From NCBI GenBank assembly GCA_903994365.1, contig CAJEXL010000018.1:1-38457 (forward strand): 38,457 nt of DNA, given 5' to 3'. Position numbers and translations under genes: made by a program. Source of the DNA: an uncultured Chlorobiaceae bacterium. GTDB lineage: Bacteria; Bacteroidota; Chlorobiia; Chlorobiales; Chlorobiaceae. Each line of letters starts with the position of its first letter. Within the stretch, counting starts at the first letter, position 1. This document shows positions 28,531 through 35,972 of this stretch, one piece after another. Under the pieces are notes generated by a model. That model saw only the letters and a list, made by a program, of their open reading frames with translations. It did no database searches and had not been told where the DNA came from.

Positions 28531-29094
28531 ATGAAATATCTGGATCTGCACGGCAGGAGTGTCACAACGCAGTCTCTCTTGCTCGATGATCTGTTGTCTG
28601 ACTATCAGCTACTTTTGGGAGCTGATTGTGACGCATACAGAAATCACTGTATGCGCGTTTTCAACTTTTGCATAGCTTTTGCCGGAGATCGTCCGGATGC
28701 AGAGGATAAAATCCTGATTGCCACCCTGTTCCATGATCTTGCTATATGGAGTGACAACACTTTCGATTACATTATTCCTTCTCAATTGCTTGCCCGGCAC
28801 TATCTTGAACAGAGTGGCCGAGCAGCGTGGATTGATGAAGTAGAGGCAATGATCGGTGAACACCACAAGATTACCCGCTATCAGTTGAATCCCTTGTGGT
28901 TGGTCGAACCGTTCCGAAAGGCCGATTGGGTCGATATCTCTGGTGGACTGCTTCGCTTCCATTTGCCAGATGATTATGTCAGTGATGTGCTTGATGCATT
29001 TCCCAACGCAGGATTTCATAAAAAGCTAGCATCACTTTTCGTTGAGCGGCTTAAAACTGACCCATTTAATCCGCTGCCTATGATGAAGATGTAA
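28531..29094 (+). CDS. HD-domain protein (predicted phosphohydrolase)
   Basis: A 187-aa protein with the HD-superfamily metal motif pattern: His39, His68-Asp69 in ATLFHDLAIW, His111/His112 in GEHHKI and Asp132 in RKADWVDIS. This is the arrangement of small phosphohydrolases acting on nucleotides or other phosphates; the substrate is unknown. The start ATG overlaps the stop of a five-codon frame (ATG 28517 to TGA 28534) that has the Shine-Dalgarno sequence AAGGAAG at 28505-28511, so translation may be coupled to a tiny leader. Repeat copy 1 lies just upstream. No partner gene is evident. Confidence 0.8.
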   Translation: MKYLDLHGRSVTTQSLLLDDLLSDYQLLLGADCDAYRNHCMRVFNFCIAFAGDRPDAEDKILIATLFHDLAIWSDNTFDYIIPSQLLARHYLEQSGRAAWIDEVEAMIGEHHKITRYQLNPLWLVEPFRKADWVDISGGLLRFHLPDDYVSDVLDAFPNAGFHKKLASLFVERLKTDPFNPLPMMKM

Positions 29095-29261
29095 GAGAAA
29101 TGGAAAAGAATCAGATGCACTCGTACCCGGCAACCAGACGAAGAGCGTCGTCAGTGGATAGAAAATTTTTTTAGCAACTCAACCAGATTCGTTGTAAATT
29201 AAACATAGTATGGGGGTTTATTACAAAGATAATCACGGATAAATGCTGATGGATTTTTGTG

Positions 29262-29290
29262 TTGATCCCAAAACAGTTTAATTTTATAAG
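29262..29290 (+). promoter_or_regulatory. sigma70-type promoter for the Pal-like lipoprotein
   Basis: TTGATC (29262-29267), a 17-nt spacer, and TATAAG (29285-29290; five of six consensus bases). Transcription would begin near 29297, 35 nt before the ATG at 29332. Confidence 0.45.
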
Positions 29291-29331
29291 AGGATGTAAC
29301 TGAGAACACTTAACTTAAATAACTGTGTGAA

Positions 29332-30006
29332 ATGAAAACATTGACCCCTTCACTGAGAGCTCTTGTTATTCCGGGTATGCTCTTTCTCGGTGCTTGTTGC
29401 ACTGCAACGGATGTTGTTGTGCCAACACCAAAGCCAGCACCAAAGCCAGTACCGGGTCTTCCTGCCCCGGCACCTTCTCCAGCGCCAAAGCCAGCACCAA
29501 TTGTAGCACCAATTGCAGCGCCAATAGCAGCGCCAATAGCAGCGCCAAAGCCAGCACCAATTGCAGCGCCTGTTGTGGCTCCTGTTCTTGTGCCAGTCGT
29601 AATTCCACCTGCTCCAGCGCCAGTGGTGGTAGAACCGAAGAAGCAACAGCCACCAGTTATTGTCGCTCCACAGGTTATTATACCGAAATTCAGCGACATC
29701 TATTTTGAGTTTGACAAGTCACTGATTCGCAAAGATGCTGCTCCACAGTTGGAGAATGTTGCTGACTGGATGAAGGCAAATCCGACAAAAACTATTGTTC
29801 TTGAAGCTCATGCCGATGCAAGAGGTGCAAGCACATACAACATTGCTCTAGGTCAACGCCGTGCTGATGCCGTCAAGGCGTATCTCCTCAAACAGGGCAT
29901 CGATCCTTCTCGAGTTAAAGCGGTCAGCTATGGGAAGGACAAACCATTCGTAACCGGTAGCAATGAGCAGTCTAAAAACAGACGGATTCATTTTGTTGTT
30001 GAATAG
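29332..30006 (+). CDS. OmpA/Pal-family lipoprotein with Pro/Ala-rich linker
   Basis: A 224-aa outer-membrane lipoprotein that should bind peptidoglycan. The signal peptide ends in a lipobox LGAC with the lipidated Cys22. Residues about 31-110 are a Pro/Ala/Val-rich extended linker built of APKPAP and IAAP units, long enough to span part of the periplasm. Residues about 115-224 form an OmpA-like domain: IYFEFDKSLIRKDA, LEAHADARG with the peptidoglycan-binding Asp, and SKNRRIHFVV with the binding Arg. It resembles Pal, but no tolA, tolB or ybgF is adjacent, so a general OmpA-like anchor is equally possible. Confidence 0.88.
   Translation: MKTLTPSLRALVIPGMLFLGACCTATDVVVPTPKPAPKPVPGLPAPAPSPAPKPAPIVAPIAAPIAAPIAAPKPAPIAAPVVAPVLVPVVIPPAPAPVVVEPKKQQPPVIVAPQVIIPKFSDIYFEFDKSLIRKDAAPQLENVADWMKANPTKTIVLEAHADARGASTYNIALGQRRADAVKAYLLKQGIDPSRVKAVSYGKDKPFVTGSNEQSKNRRIHFVVE
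29422..29570 (+). repeat. Pro/Ala-coding tandem repeat in the lipoprotein gene
   Basis: Degenerate GCxCCA-rich units. The clearest run is 29515-29550, where the 12-nt unit GCAGCGCCAATA occurs twice plus a third copy differing at its last positions, encoding Ala-Ala-Pro-Ile repeats. The unit length is a multiple of three, so copy-number changes would lengthen or shorten the linker without breaking the frame. Confidence 0.7.
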
Positions 30007-30073
30007 TATCAGCCCGGTCTTCTGTTTTTTGTGACAAGCTACGTTCAAAAAACGACTTGCGCGAAATAGTTGT

Positions 30074-30103
30074 TGCCACTCGATTGCTAATCATCGAGTG
30101 GCA
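30074..30103. repeat. perfect inverted repeat after the lipoprotein gene
   Basis: TGCCACTCGAT (30074-30084), 8-nt loop, ATCGAGTGGCA (30093-30103). It is a strong 11-bp hairpin 68 nt past the lipoprotein stop. There is no T run, so it is not a standard terminator, but it may stabilise the mRNA 3' end or be a protein-binding site. Confidence 0.6.
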
Positions 30104-30117
30104 CATTGAGTTGGTAC

Positions 30118-30196
30118 AGGATATATTCGATTCAGGATTGGCCGCCTGAAGGAATTCCCGGACTTGAACAATACTCCATAGCTCTGCTGCGGGGTA
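30118..30196. repeat. 79-nt intergenic repeat, copy 2
   Basis: Shares with copy 1 (28392-28470) the left end AGGATATATTC, the central CTTGAACA and the 18-nt right end TAGCTCTGCTGCGGGGTA (30179-30196), with the same total length. The middle is diverged and the terminal hairpin is weaker here. Same orientation as copy 1. Confidence 0.6.
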
Positions 30197-30597
30197 TTTT
30201 ATTTTGATGTTTTTCTGAGCCCTTTGATTTTTTCTGCTGAGAAATCTGTTTTGTCGTTTCATTCTATTTTCTCTTCCTGTTGCTTCATTATAGTGTAAAA
30301 TTTCCGGCAAGGAGATTAACAAATAAGGAGAAAAGCTTTATCGCCTTACACTATTTGTGCTTTTTAATTATTTTATGTTATAAAATAAGGCGTCCTTTGA
30401 AGTCTTTTTCTTGTTAATGAATGTGGTAACAATTGTTATGCCGTTGCCATTTATATAGGGTTAACTTCTGTAAGTGCTTACCCTTTTTGGGGTTGTTCTC
30501 TATTCTATTTGCTAATCTTCTAATATGTTATCTGACAGATTAAGCTTTCTGTACAAACAACGCCGCTACTGTTTAAAAATTCAAAATGGAGGTAGTA

Positions 30598-31683
30598 ATG
30601 CAAAGTAACCAGACCTTTGCTGATCTCTTCAAGGCCAGGGGGGTAAGTCGCCGGGACTTTCTCAAGTTTTGTTCGCTGACTTCAGTTTATCTTGGACTCT
30701 CACCGTCGATGGCGCCGAGCATTATCCATGCTATGGAGAACAAGCCACGAACTCCTGTTTTATGGATTCATGGTCTTGAATGTACCTGCTGCTCTGAATC
30801 TTTTATTCGCTCTTCACATCCTACCATTGAGAATCTTCTGTTCAATATGATTTCCCTTGACTATGATGATGTTCTCAGCGCTGCTGCGGGTCATCAGTTG
30901 GAGGCGGTGCGTCACAAAATCATGAAAGAGTACAAAGGCAAATATATTCTTGCGGTAGAGGGAAATGTCTCCACAAAGGATGACGGTGTCTATTGTATGG
31001 TTGGTGGTGACTCTTTCCTGAATATCCTGAAGGAGACAGCGGCGGATGCCGCAGCAATTATTGCCTGGGGCTCCTGCGCTTCGTTTGGGTGTGTACAGAA
31101 TGCAGCTCCAAACCCAACAGGCGCGGCTCCCGTTTCTGATATCATCAAGGATAAACCAATAGTCAAAGTGCCGGGTTGCCCGCCAATCTCCGAGGTTATG
31201 ACAGGTGTTATTGCTCATTTTCATACCTTTGGTACCCTTCCTGAACTTGACCGGCTTGGTCGTCCAAAAGCTTTTTATAATACAAGGATTCACGACAAGT
31301 GCTATCGGCGAGCTTTCTTTGATGCGGGGATGTTTGTCACAAGTTTTGATGATGAAGCAACCAGGAAAGGGTGGTGTCTCTACAAGATGGGATGCAAAGG
31401 GCCAACCACCTATAATTCATGTTCCAAAATTCAATGGAATGGCGGAACCAGTTTCCCGATAGCTTCCGGGCATCCTTGCATTGGTTGCTCTGAGCCGAAT
31501 TTCTGGGACAAGGGGCCTTTTTATGAAAGACTGGCCTCGGTTTCATTCCTCGGTAGCGACAGTAATGCTGACAAGATAGGGATGGTTGCCGTTGGTGCTG
31601 CTGCCGCTGGCGCTGCCGCCCATGCCGCAGTTACGGCGGTAAAAAAGGCGAAAGCAGACAAGCTTGGTAATGATAAAGCATAA
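30598..31683 (+). CDS. hupS: [NiFe] uptake hydrogenase small subunit, oxygen-tolerant cysteine pattern
   Basis: Electron-transferring subunit of a membrane-bound H2-uptake hydrogenase facing the periplasm. A Tat signal carries SRRDFLK (Arg18-Arg19). The proximal cluster ligands are Cys62, Cys64, Cys65 (ECTCCSES), Cys160 and Cys165 (GSCASFGC) and Cys194 (GCPP), so both supernumerary cysteines of oxygen-tolerant enzymes are present. The medial/distal cluster segment [11 protein letters not shown] ... [10 protein letters not shown] is intact, and a C-terminal Ala/Gly-rich helix ([17 protein letters not shown]) anchors the protein. ATG 30598 is preferred over ATG 30586 because GGAGGT lies at 30588-30593. 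First gene of hupSLCD. Confidence 0.95.
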   Translation: MQSNQTFADLFKARGVSRRDFLKFCSLTSVYLGLSPSMAPSIIHAMENKPRTPVLWIHGLECTCCSESFIRSSHPTIENLLFNMISLDYDDVLSAAAGHQLEAVRHKIMKEYKGKYILAVEGNVSTKDDGVYCMVGGDSFLNILKETAADAAAIIAWGSCASFGCVQNAAPNPTGAAPVSDIIKDKPIVKVPGCPPISEVMTGVIAHFHTFGTLPELDRLGRPKAFYNTRIHDKCYRRAFFDAGMFVTSFDDEATRKGWCLYKMGCKGPTTYNSCSKIQWNGGTSFPIASGHPCIGCSEPNFWDKGPFYERLASVSFLGSDSNADKIGMVAVGAAAAGAAAHAAVTAVKKAKADKLGNDKA

Positions 31684-31699
31684 TCAGGGAGTATAACTC

Positions 31700-33418
31700 A
31701 TGGGTAAAAAAATAGTTGTTGATCCAATTCCCCGTATTGAGGGGCATTTGAGAATAGAGGCGACACTCAACGAAAGTAATGTAATTGAGGAGGCGTACTC
31801 CACGGGTACGATGTGGCGCGGAATTGAGGTTATTCTCAAGGGGCGTGATCCACGTGATGCCTGGGCATTTACTGAGCGTATTTGTGGTGTTTGTACCACA
31901 GTTCATGCGCTTGCATCAGTACGATGTGTTGAGGATGCACTTGGAATCACTATACCGACAAATGCCCGTATCATCAGAAACCTGATGAATGCCACACAGG
32001 TTACCCAGGATCACCTGGTGCATTTTTATCATCTTCATGCGCTTGATTGGGTGGATGTGGTCAGTGCTCTCAAGGCCGATCCGAAACAGGCCTCCGCTAT
32101 TGCCCAGAGTATCTCTCCATGGCCGAAGTCGTCAGTGGGTTATTTCAAGGATCTCCAACAGCGTTTGGTCGGGTTTGTGGAAAGTGGTCAGCTTGGCATT
32201 TTCTCCAATGGTTACTGGGGCCACCCGGCTTACAAGCTTCCTCCCGAAGTGAACCTGATTGCTGTAGCACACTATCTGGAGGCACTTGATTTTCAGAAGG
32301 AGATCGTTAAAATCCACACTATTTTTGGAGGAAAAAATCCTCATCCAAACTATCTGGTCGGTGGAATGGCCTGTGCGATTGATCCCAACAGCGATACCGC
32401 GATCAATATTGAGCGTTTGATGATGATCAAAAAAATCATTGACGATACCAACACCTTTATTGATCAGGTCTACATTCCTGATCTTATTGCGATCGCCGGA
32501 TATTATAAGGGATGGCTCCATGGTGGTGGTCTTGGCAACTATCTCAGCTATGGTGATTTCCCTGAGACCTCTCTTGCTGATTTCAAGACACTGCTCTGGC
32601 CGAGAGGGGCTATTCTCAACAAGGATCTCGCCAATGTTATTGACGTTGATCCAAGGGATGCCTCACAGGTTACCGAGGAGGTGAGCCACAGTTGGTATAC
32701 CTACGCTGGTGGTGACAGCAAGGCACTTCATCCATGGAAGGGCGAGACAACTCCCGCTTATACCGGCCCCAAGCCTCCGTTTGAATATCTTGATACCGAT
32801 AAAAAGTACAGTTGGCTGAAGACACCCCGCTGGAAGAACCATGCGATGGAGGTGGGTCCGCTTGCCCGAGTGCTGGTTGCCTATGCAAAGGGAGATCCGA
32901 TGATCAAGGATACGGTTGGAATGGTGCTCTCGAAGCTTGATGTTGGTCCGGAGGCGCTCTTCTCGACGCTTGGCCGTACCGCAGCTCGTGGCATTGAGTG
33001 CAAGCAGACTGCTGGTTTCATGACTCATTATTACGAGCAACTGATTGCCAACATTAAAACCGGTGATTACCGTACCTTCAACAGTGAGAGTTGGGAGCCC
33101 TCCACCTGGCCTGAAGAGTGCAAGGGATTTGGCTATACGGAGGCTCCGCGTGGTTCACTTGGCCACTGGATTCAGATCAAAGAGAAAAAGATCAAGGAGT
33201 ACCAGATTGTTGTGCCCTCTACCTGGAATGCCTCGCCGCGTGATGCCAACGGCAATTCAGGAGCTTATGAAGCTGCGCTGAAGGGGACGCCAATGATCAA
33301 TCCGGAACAACCTCTTGAGATTCTCAGAACGGTGCACTCATTCGATCCGTGTCTTGCCTGTGCCTCTCATCTGTTCGATATGAATGGCAAGGAGATTACC
33401 TCGGTAACAATCGTCTAA
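31700..33418 (+). CDS. hupL: [NiFe] uptake hydrogenase large subunit
   Basis: Catalytic subunit holding the Ni-Fe(CN)2CO site. The four nickel ligands are visible: Cys62 and Cys65 in RICGVC, and Cys551 and Cys554 in DPCLACASH. The C-terminal 15 residues after His557 (LFDMNGKEITSVTIV) are the peptide removed by the maturation protease HupD after nickel insertion, so the protein is made as a precursor. Length (572 aa) is typical of group 1 enzymes. An AGGGAG lies 8 nt before ATG 31700, and the gene begins 16 nt after hupS. Confidence 0.96.
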   Translation: MGKKIVVDPIPRIEGHLRIEATLNESNVIEEAYSTGTMWRGIEVILKGRDPRDAWAFTERICGVCTTVHALASVRCVEDALGITIPTNARIIRNLMNATQVTQDHLVHFYHLHALDWVDVVSALKADPKQASAIAQSISPWPKSSVGYFKDLQQRLVGFVESGQLGIFSNGYWGHPAYKLPPEVNLIAVAHYLEALDFQKEIVKIHTIFGGKNPHPNYLVGGMACAIDPNSDTAINIERLMMIKKIIDDTNTFIDQVYIPDLIAIAGYYKGWLHGGGLGNYLSYGDFPETSLADFKTLLWPRGAILNKDLANVIDVDPRDASQVTEEVSHSWYTYAGGDSKALHPWKGETTPAYTGPKPPFEYLDTDKKYSWLKTPRWKNHAMEVGPLARVLVAYAKGDPMIKDTVGMVLSKLDVGPEALFSTLGRTAARGIECKQTAGFMTHYYEQLIANIKTGDYRTFNSESWEPSTWPEECKGFGYTEAPRGSLGHWIQIKEKKIKEYQIVVPSTWNASPRDANGNSGAYEAALKGTPMINPEQPLEILRTVHSFDPCLACASHLFDMNGKEITSVTIV

Positions 33419-33430
33419 ACGGAGCGTGTC

Positions 33431-34114
33431 ATGGGGAGAATAATTGAAGAAATCTACGTATGGAGGTTGCCCGTAAGGTTTTATCACTGGATCAATGCCC
33501 TGTGTATTGTAGCTCTCTTTGTTACAGGCATGTATATAGCTGATCCGGTGTTAAGCCCTGCTCCAGGAGAGGCTGTGTGGTCGAAGGGTATGGGATGGTG
33601 GCGTTACGTTCACTTTTCAGCCGCTTTTCTTTTTATCGCAAACTTTCTGTTTCGCTTGTATTGGGCTCTGTTCGGTCACGACAAATATGCGCGATTTGCC
33701 GGTTTCAGGCCATGGTCACCGACGTGGTGGGGAAAACCCTTCAGAGAGCAGCTTGAGTCCTATCTTTTTTTGCGCTCGGACGAGCCGAACTATGTTGCAC
33801 ACAATCCGGTTGCGGCTCTGGCCAACTTTGTTTTCATTTTTTGTGGTTCGACCTTCATGATTTTTTCGGGTTTGGCAATGTATGGTGAGAACAATCCTGG
33901 TGGGTTCAGTAATGTTTGGTTTGGTTGGCTGATACCACTGTTTGGAGGCAGTTACACATTGCATTTTGTTCATCATCTTTTTGCCTGGATTTTTCCGTTC
34001 TACGTTATCATGCATCTTTATGCCGTTTTCCGTCACGATGTGGTTGATCGTACCAGTGTTACCTCTTCGATGATAACAGGTTACAAGCATCAGGTTGAGG
34101 AAGCACCTGAATGA
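33431..34114 (+). CDS. hupC: hydrogenase b-type cytochrome subunit
   Basis: A 227-aa, four-helix membrane dihaem cytochrome b that passes electrons from HupS to the quinone pool. The opening EIYVWRLPVRFYHWINAL is a family signature, and candidate haem His ligands occur in RFYHWIN, RYVHFSAAF, LHFVHHLFAW and VIMHLY. A GGAG lies just upstream of ATG 33431, 12 nt after hupL. Its stop overlaps the hupD start (ATGA), so the four genes form one operon. Confidence 0.94.
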   Translation: MGRIIEEIYVWRLPVRFYHWINALCIVALFVTGMYIADPVLSPAPGEAVWSKGMGWWRYVHFSAAFLFIANFLFRLYWALFGHDKYARFAGFRPWSPTWWGKPFREQLESYLFLRSDEPNYVAHNPVAALANFVFIFCGSTFMIFSGLAMYGENNPGGFSNVWFGWLIPLFGGSYTLHFVHHLFAWIFPFYVIMHLYAVFRHDVVDRTSVTSSMITGYKHQVEEAPE

Positions 34115-34587
34115 AGTACAATCGTATTAATGTTATAGGTCTCGGTAATCTTCTCTATGGTGATGAGGGTTTCGGGGTCATCGCTCTCGAACGGTTCAGG
34201 GAGTTGGCTGGTTTTCCCTCCTCGGTACACTGTATTGATGGGGGAACCCAGGGGATCTATCTGCTTGATTACATTGAGTCATGCGATGCGGTGATTGTTT
34301 TTGACGCTCTGATTCCTCTTGATTATGAGCGGCGCGTCTATGTTTATCGGAACGATGAGCTTCCCGCATTTATTCATCGGAAAATGTCTTCCCATCAAAT
34401 GGGGCTCAGCGAGATGCTTGGTGTTGCCCGGCTTCATGGTAAACTACCTCGTGACGTTGTGTTGATTGGTGTTCCTCCCAAGGAGCTTGAACTTGCTATT
34501 GGCCTGAGCCCGGAGGTCTCCCTGCTGCTTCCCGAAGCGGTTGAGCAGGCACGTGCTCTTGTCGAAGGATGGCTGGCAGAGCCGTAG
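34111..34587 (+). CDS. hupD: hydrogenase maturation endopeptidase
   Basis: A 158-aa nickel-sensing protease that cuts the C-terminal 15 residues from the HupL precursor. The GLGNLLYGDEGFG opening and the presumed Ni ligands Glu19, Asp65 and His95 (SSHQMG) correspond to the HybD-type site. It overlaps hupC by 4 nt. The general metallocentre assembly genes hypA-F are not in the window and must be elsewhere. The operon ends at the hairpin 34596-34622. Confidence 0.93.
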   Translation: MKYNRINVIGLGNLLYGDEGFGVIALERFRELAGFPSSVHCIDGGTQGIYLLDYIESCDAVIVFDALIPLDYERRVYVYRNDELPAFIHRKMSSHQMGLSEMLGVARLHGKLPRDVVLIGVPPKELELAIGLSPEVSLLLPEAVEQARALVEGWLAEP

Positions 34588-34595
34588 CATTATGT

Positions 34596-34622
34596 GCCAG
34601 TCCCGGATAATTCAGGACTGGC
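34596..34622. terminator. hairpin terminator between hupD and folE
   Basis: GCCAGTCC (34596-34603), 11-nt loop, GGACTGGC (34615-34622), followed by T-rich TTGATTGTTCTT on the plus strand. A perfect 8-bp stem 9 nt after the hupD stop. The converging folE ends at 34643, so it may serve mainly hupD and partly folE. Confidence 0.7.
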
Positions 34623-34642
34623 TTGATTGTTCTTGTGAAGTG

Positions 34643-35317
34643 TTATGGCTTGATCAGGCGCAGGAATTCGCTTCTTGTGGATTGTGAGGTGATAAATTGT
34701 CCGGACATGGCCGATGTGGTGGTGACCGAGTTCAACTTTTCAACTCCGCGCATCACCATGCAGAGGTGTTTTGCCTCAATAACGACGGCAACACCTTTTG
34801 GGTTCAGCACATTCTGAATGGCATCCCGGATCTGCTGCGTCAGTCGCTCCTGCACCTGAAGTCGGCGTGCAAAGACCTCAACTACTCGAGCCAGTTTGGA
34901 CAACCCGACAATTTTTCCATCGGGAATATAGGCGATATGTGCTTTTCCGAAAAAGGGCAGTATATGGTGTTCGCACATCGAAAAGAGATCAATATCCTTT
35001 ACTAACACCATCTCATCGTAAGCTTCGGTAAAGACGGCATTTTTCAGAAGCTCTTCAGGATCCTGATGATAGCCCTTTGTCAGAAAACGAAGTGACTTGG
35101 CTACCCGTTCCGGCGTTTTCAGGAGCCCTTCACGCTCGGGATTTTCTCCTATGCCCTGAAGCATGGCATAAACGGCATCAGACAAGTAAGTCATAAGTTG
35201 TGGAGTGGTTTCCGGTGTCTCGGCGCAGCATTCGTCATCATCACAGCAACTGCCTCTGCCTGATGGAAGGGACTGGTTATTCTCCAAGATATCGGACGGA
35301 ATTTTTTCCTGTTTCAT
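34643..35317 (-). CDS. folE: GTP cyclohydrolase I with Cys-rich N-terminal extension
   Basis: Converts GTP to 7,8-dihydroneopterin triphosphate, the entry to folate and biopterin. The 224-aa protein has the zinc ligands Cys115 and His118 (MCEHHILPF) and Cys186 (KHLCMVMRG), with the [23 protein letters not shown] core, so it is the zinc-dependent FolE type. The N-terminal tail has an unusual Cys24-Cys25 and Cys30-Cys31 cluster within an acidic stretch. The start lies 41 nt inside the end of the PTPS gene. Because its operon partner is a biopterin-type PTPS, this copy probably feeds tetrahydrobiopterin synthesis as well as folate. Confidence 0.94.
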   Translation of the reverse strand: MKQEKIPSDILENNQSLPSGRGSCCDDDECCAETPETTPQLMTYLSDAVYAMLQGIGENPEREGLLKTPERVAKSLRFLTKGYHQDPEELLKNAVFTEAYDEMVLVKDIDLFSMCEHHILPFFGKAHIAYIPDGKIVGLSKLARVVEVFARRLQVQERLTQQIRDAIQNVLNPKGVAVVIEAKHLCMVMRGVEKLNSVTTTSAMSGQFITSQSTRSEFLRLIKP

Positions 35318-35729
35318 AGATGGTTACTTCATGGAGCGCAAGCTCCTGGTTATTGATGGTCGTTTGCAGTCGTTGTTCGAGAATATCCCATATCAGCACA
35401 GCCAGTACCTCAGTTGTTGGCACACAATCTTGCAGTTCTGGCACGTCATGGTTCAAGTGCTTGTGGTCAAATCGACCGATAATCTCCTCTTCCAGGATGT
35501 TTTTCAGCTCTTTAAGGTCAAAAAGAAAACCCGTTTTTTGGTCAACAATACCACTGAGGGTGATTTCCAGCAGATAATTGTGTCCATGACCATTGCTATT
35601 GCTGCATTTCCCATAAATTTCGAAATTTTCATGCTCCGTGCAGAGAGGATTGAAGAGGCGGTGCGCAGCATTGAACTCAATTTTCCTTGAAACGTAGACT
35701 TTTCTTGGTTTCTGCAAAAGATTATTCAT
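35277..35729 (-). CDS. 6-pyruvoyltetrahydropterin synthase, animal-type active site
   Basis: Converts dihydroneopterin triphosphate to 6-pyruvoyltetrahydropterin. In this 150-aa protein the zinc ligands His23, His48 and His50 and the catalytic Cys42, Asp88 and His89 fall at the same residue numbers as in mammalian PTPS, and the block [17 protein letters not shown] is close to the animal enzymes. This argues for a biopterin enzyme rather than the QueD of queuosine synthesis. It overlaps folE, the preceding enzyme of the pathway. Green sulfur bacteria are known to make glucosylated tetrahydrobiopterins; sepiapterin reductase and the glycosyltransferase are not recognised in the window. Confidence 0.9.
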   Translation of the reverse strand: MNNLLQKPRKVYVSRKIEFNAAHRLFNPLCTEHENFEIYGKCSNSNGHGHNYLLEITLSGIVDQKTGFLFDLKELKNILEEEIIGRFDHKHLNHDVPELQDCVPTTEVLAVLIWDILEQRLQTTINNQELALHEVTIYETGKNSVRYLGE

Positions 35730-35972
35730 AAAACAGCGTCATAAATTGAAACAAAGCAGTATTTAACACTCTTTTCACTTTAAGGAACTGGTAGTCTTGG
35801 TTATAAGTTTCAACTTCCGATACCCGGCATTTACAGGGAGTGTGGTTCGTTGTTGCGTGTCTTGAGATGAATAGATGTAAAATTGGCAAAATTGTATGAA
35901 AGAGAAAATCAGATTACTTGAGTGCTATATTCCTTCGGTTTTTAATTTGTTGTGGATAAACAAAAAGTGATA

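Larger units (their letters stand above)
30007..30597. other. 591-bp gap upstream of the hydrogenase operon
   Basis: No credible gene. From left to right it contains a perfect 11-bp inverted repeat (30074-30103), repeat copy 2 (30118-30196), AT-rich DNA, a 7-bp inverted pair CGCCTTA/TAAGGCG (30342-30392), a 12-bp palindrome TAACAATTGTTA (30427-30438) and the hupS Shine-Dalgarno (30588-30593). The hydrogenase promoter should be in the right half, but I see no convincing -35/-10 or -24/-12 boxes. Confidence 0.5.

Noticed and set aside
29310..29699. Gly/Thr-rich and Trp/Cys-rich minus-strand frames opposite the lipoprotein gene
   Set aside because: Reverse-complement readings of the Pro/Ala repeat; the plus-strand OmpA domain is clearly the real gene.
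30100..30117. Possible sigma54 -24/-12 promoter (TGGCAC start)
   Set aside because: The -12 GC element is missing, and the TGGCA belongs to the hairpin arm.
29972..30322. 116-codon minus-strand frame with a YPAAEL segment resembling a segment of another minus-strand frame near 28450
   Set aside because: The similarity comes from the two 79-nt repeats, and the frame crosses a hairpin; not a gene.
35277..35729. QueD (queuosine) assignment for the PTPS-family gene
   Set aside because: Active-site numbering and the [13 protein letters not shown] block match animal PTPS, and it overlaps folE instead of queC/queE genes.
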